From Cytophagia bacterium (GTDB lineage Bacteria; Bacteroidota; Bacteroidia; Cytophagales; Cyclobacteriaceae): a DNA stretch of 8,489 nt. How positions within the stretch are numbered: the stretch's first letter is position 1; each line of letters begins with the position of its first letter. The notes under the pieces are model-generated. The model did not search any database and was not told the origin of the DNA. It worked only from the letters and a program-made list of their open reading frames with translations. Positions 7,022 to 8,489 of this stretch are shown here, one piece after another. The DNA lies in contig JABXIP010000155.1 of NCBI GenBank assembly GCA_013373005.1, positions 1-8,489 on the forward strand. Reading direction: 5' to 3'. A program made the position numbers and the translations under genes.

Positions 7022-7042
7022 TGTTAAAGATATTCTTTAACA
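7022..7042. promoter_or_regulatory. 21-bp perfect inverted repeat, operator candidate
   Basis: Arms tgttaaaga (7022-7030) and tctttaaca (7034-7042) are perfect inverted copies around a 3-bp centre, tat. On the minus strand the repeat contains TATCTTTA (7032-7025), matching seven of eight positions of the Bacteroidota -7 element, though no TTG lies 19-23 bp upstream. A weaker dyad (tgagagg / cttctca, one mismatch) lies beside it at 7051-7067. The site is 44 bp upstream of the Gfo/Idh/MocA ATG. Inference: a dimeric repressor covering that gene's promoter. Confidence 0.45.
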
Positions 7043-7247
7043 GATCTAAGTGAGAGGTGTCTTCTCAGTGATATCGGACGCATTTTCAATTAGATCGCTG
7101 GATAAATTAAGGATAAAAGCCATAATCGGAAATGCTTTTTTGACAATGTACCTGTGAAGGATAGGGAAACTGGGGTTTCAACTGTTTAAAAAATCAAACG
7201 ATACCATTAAAAACTATGTCTTTTTTCAGATGCGATTTCTTCTATAT

Positions 7248-7261
7248 TACAATCGATTGTA
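7248..7261. promoter_or_regulatory. 14-bp perfect palindrome abutting the TonB receptor start
   Basis: The sequence tacaatcgattgta is its own reverse complement and ends on the A of the chosen start codon at 7261. The position suits a regulator-binding site or a structure affecting translation initiation. Its overlap with the start codon also leaves room for the alternative ATG at 7216, in which case it would lie inside the coding region. Short palindromes in AT-rich DNA can arise by chance. Confidence 0.3.
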
Positions 7262-8489
7262 TGAGAACGCGCTGGAAATGTATACTACTGGTGTGCCTGA
7301 TTAGTGGCACCCTAAAAGCACAGAATGTATTGGATCATGTGATGAACGGTTCTGAGCAGGGAAAGAGCCTGCCAGAAGTGCTATCATCCATTGAAGAAAC
7401 GGAAGAAGCACGCTTCTTTTTCCTTCAGGAATGGATTGGAAAAATAACCGTTCAAAAAAACTTTGCTGGTAAAAAATTGGGAGAAGCATTAAGTGAATTG
7501 TTCGAAGGAACTGACTTAAATGTAGTTTCTATGTATCCTAAAGTGGTGGTAATTATTAAAGACCCAACAAAGGATATCAAAAGGAGAGAAGCGCTAATAT
7601 CTGCCCTCATGGCAGGAAAGAAGGTGGAATCTTATCAATTTGGAGAAGAAGGAGACCAGCCACCAGGAACACAGTTAACCATTCAGGGAGAAGTAATTGA
7701 CTGGACCACCGGAGAAGCTCTCCCTTATGCTACGGTAACAGTTAACGATACACTTACATCAGCGGCATCAGATGAGAATGGGTTATTCACATTAAGGCTC
7801 CAGCCGGGTACCTATGTGCTCAATTTCAGTTTTCTGGGTTATGATGAAAAGGTGTTCGACCTGTTGGCCTATGATAATGGAAAACTCTTTGTTGAATTGG
7901 AAAAGGAGTCTACTGAATTGGCAGAGGTAGTTGTTCAGGGAGAACGCGTTCAGGATTTGACTAAGAGTAAGATTGGTAGAACCTATTTAAGCGTAAGAGA
8001 CATTAAGCTGGCACCAGCCTTCCTGGGAGAGGTTGATTTGGTAAAGCAAGTACAAACCCTACCGGGAGTAACTACTGTGGGTGAGGCTGCTACCGGTTTC
8101 AATGTGAGAGGTGGGAGTGTAGACCAAAACCTTATTCTATATGACGGAATGCCTGTTTTTAATAGTTCGCATGTCTTCGGATTCCTTACCACATTCAATC
8201 CGGAGGCTGTTAATGATGTGGCATTCTATAAAGGAGGTATTCCGGCTAATTATGGAGGAAGAATTTCTTCAGTGCTCGATATCAAGTCTAAGGACGGAGA
8301 TATGGAGAAGTGGAATGCCAATGTTGGTCTCGGAATGATTACCAGCAATGCTATGGTCAACGGACCGATCAAAGAAGGAAAAACCTCGGTAGCCGCTTCA
8401 GTGCGTTCTACATACAGCAATTGGCTGGTTCATTCTATCAAAACAGACTATGCCGATTTAAGTGACAGCAAGGTTGGTTTTTACGATGC
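7261..8489 (+). CDS. TonB-dependent outer-membrane receptor, N-terminal part (cut by window edge)
   Basis: The reading frame is open from the ATG at 7261 to the window end, 409 codons. A Sec signal peptide (MRTRWKCILLVCLISGTLKA, cut before Gln21) is followed by an STN-like domain at about 30-102 (ITVQKNFAGKKLGEALSELF). Next is a carboxypeptidase-regulatory-like Ig domain at about 140-215 (GEVIDWTTGEALPYATVTV; SDENGLFTLRLQPGTY). The plug domain follows at about 255-346 (VKQVQTLPGVTTVGEA; NVRGGSVDQNLILYDG with Arg283-Gly284-Gly285; YKGGIPANYGGRISSVLDI), and the barrel begins at about 350. The plug ending NYGGRISSVLDIKSKDG is the FecA-like style of Bacteroidota rather than the SusC style. The receptor would import a bulky ligand through the outer membrane using TonB energy; the ligand is unknown. 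An STN domain often signals to a FecR/sigma-factor pair, but no such genes lie upstream. An in-frame ATG at 7216 would add 15 residues; 7261 gives the cleaner signal peptide. Confidence 0.93.
   Translation, partial: MRTRWKCILLVCLISGTLKAQNVLDHVMNGSEQGKSLPEVLSSIEETEEARFFFLQEWIGKITVQKNFAGKKLGEALSELFEGTDLNVVSMYPKVVVIIKDPTKDIKRREALISALMAGKKVESYQFGEEGDQPPGTQLTIQGEVIDWTTGEALPYATVTVNDTLTSAASDENGLFTLRLQPGTYVLNFSFLGYDEKVFDLLAYDNGKLFVELEKESTELAEVVVQGERVQDLTKSKIGRTYLSVRDIKLAPAFLGEVDLVKQVQTLPGVTTVGEAATGFNVRGGSVDQNLILYDGMPVFNSSHVFGFLTTFNPEAVNDVAFYKGGIPANYGGRISSVLDIKSKDGDMEKWNANVGLGMITSNAMVNGPIKEGKTSVAASVRSTYSNWLVHSIKTDYADLSDSKVGFYD

Noticed and set aside
7301..7489. Minus-strand open frame of 62 codons
   Set aside because: Antisense to the signal peptide and STN-like region of the TonB receptor, with no supporting features.

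Overview
The window looks like chromosomal DNA of a member of the Bacteroidota, probably a marine or soil Cytophagales-type bacterium. The evidence is the gene content (a TonB-dependent receptor with a carboxypeptidase-regulatory-like domain, a LytTR regulator fused to a membrane domain, a Tat-exported Gfo/Idh/MocA protein, a large secreted Asp-box/VPS10-like propeller), moderate GC, and the lack of clear Shine-Dalgarno sequences. The genus cannot be fixed from this sequence.

Layout from left to right. Bases 1-335 (minus) hold the 5' part of an integral-membrane acyltransferase-3 family gene that runs off the left edge. Its upstream gap (336-474) carries two 26-bp direct repeats exactly 40 bp apart, each with a palindromic core. 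Next, on the minus strand, is a four-helix membrane protein with a C-terminal LytTR DNA-binding domain (475-1323), with a good Bacteroidota-type promoter candidate in front of it. A strong minus-strand terminator (1397-1438) ends the next unit: a large secreted Asp-box propeller protein (2297-5476) followed, with a short overlap, by a lipoprotein of the endonuclease/exonuclease/phosphatase superfamily (about 1483-2310). A perfect 13-bp hairpin lies over the junction and inside the lipoprotein's signal-peptide codons. Upstream of that pair is another minus-strand gene, a Tat-exported Gfo/Idh/MocA-type protein (5559-6977), with its own terminator at 5503-5536. A 283-bp divergent intergenic region (6978-7260) with several dyad-symmetric sites separates it from a plus-strand TonB-dependent receptor (7261-8489, cut by the right edge) with STN-like, carboxypeptidase-regulatory-like and plug domains.

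How the genes may work together: from 1483 to the right edge everything is predicted to act at or beyond the inner membrane (lipoprotein phosphodiesterase-like enzyme, secreted propeller, Tat-exported sugar-oxidoreductase-like protein, outer-membrane receptor). Nutrient scavenging or processing at the cell surface is a reasonable inference, but no substrate can be named. I see no RNA genes, insertion sequences, CRISPR arrays or phage genes. The families are known; the less ordinary material is in the intergenic and junction sequences (40-bp-phased repeats, the hairpin in the signal-peptide codons, the operator-like dyads). I do not see convincing evidence of a wholly new system.
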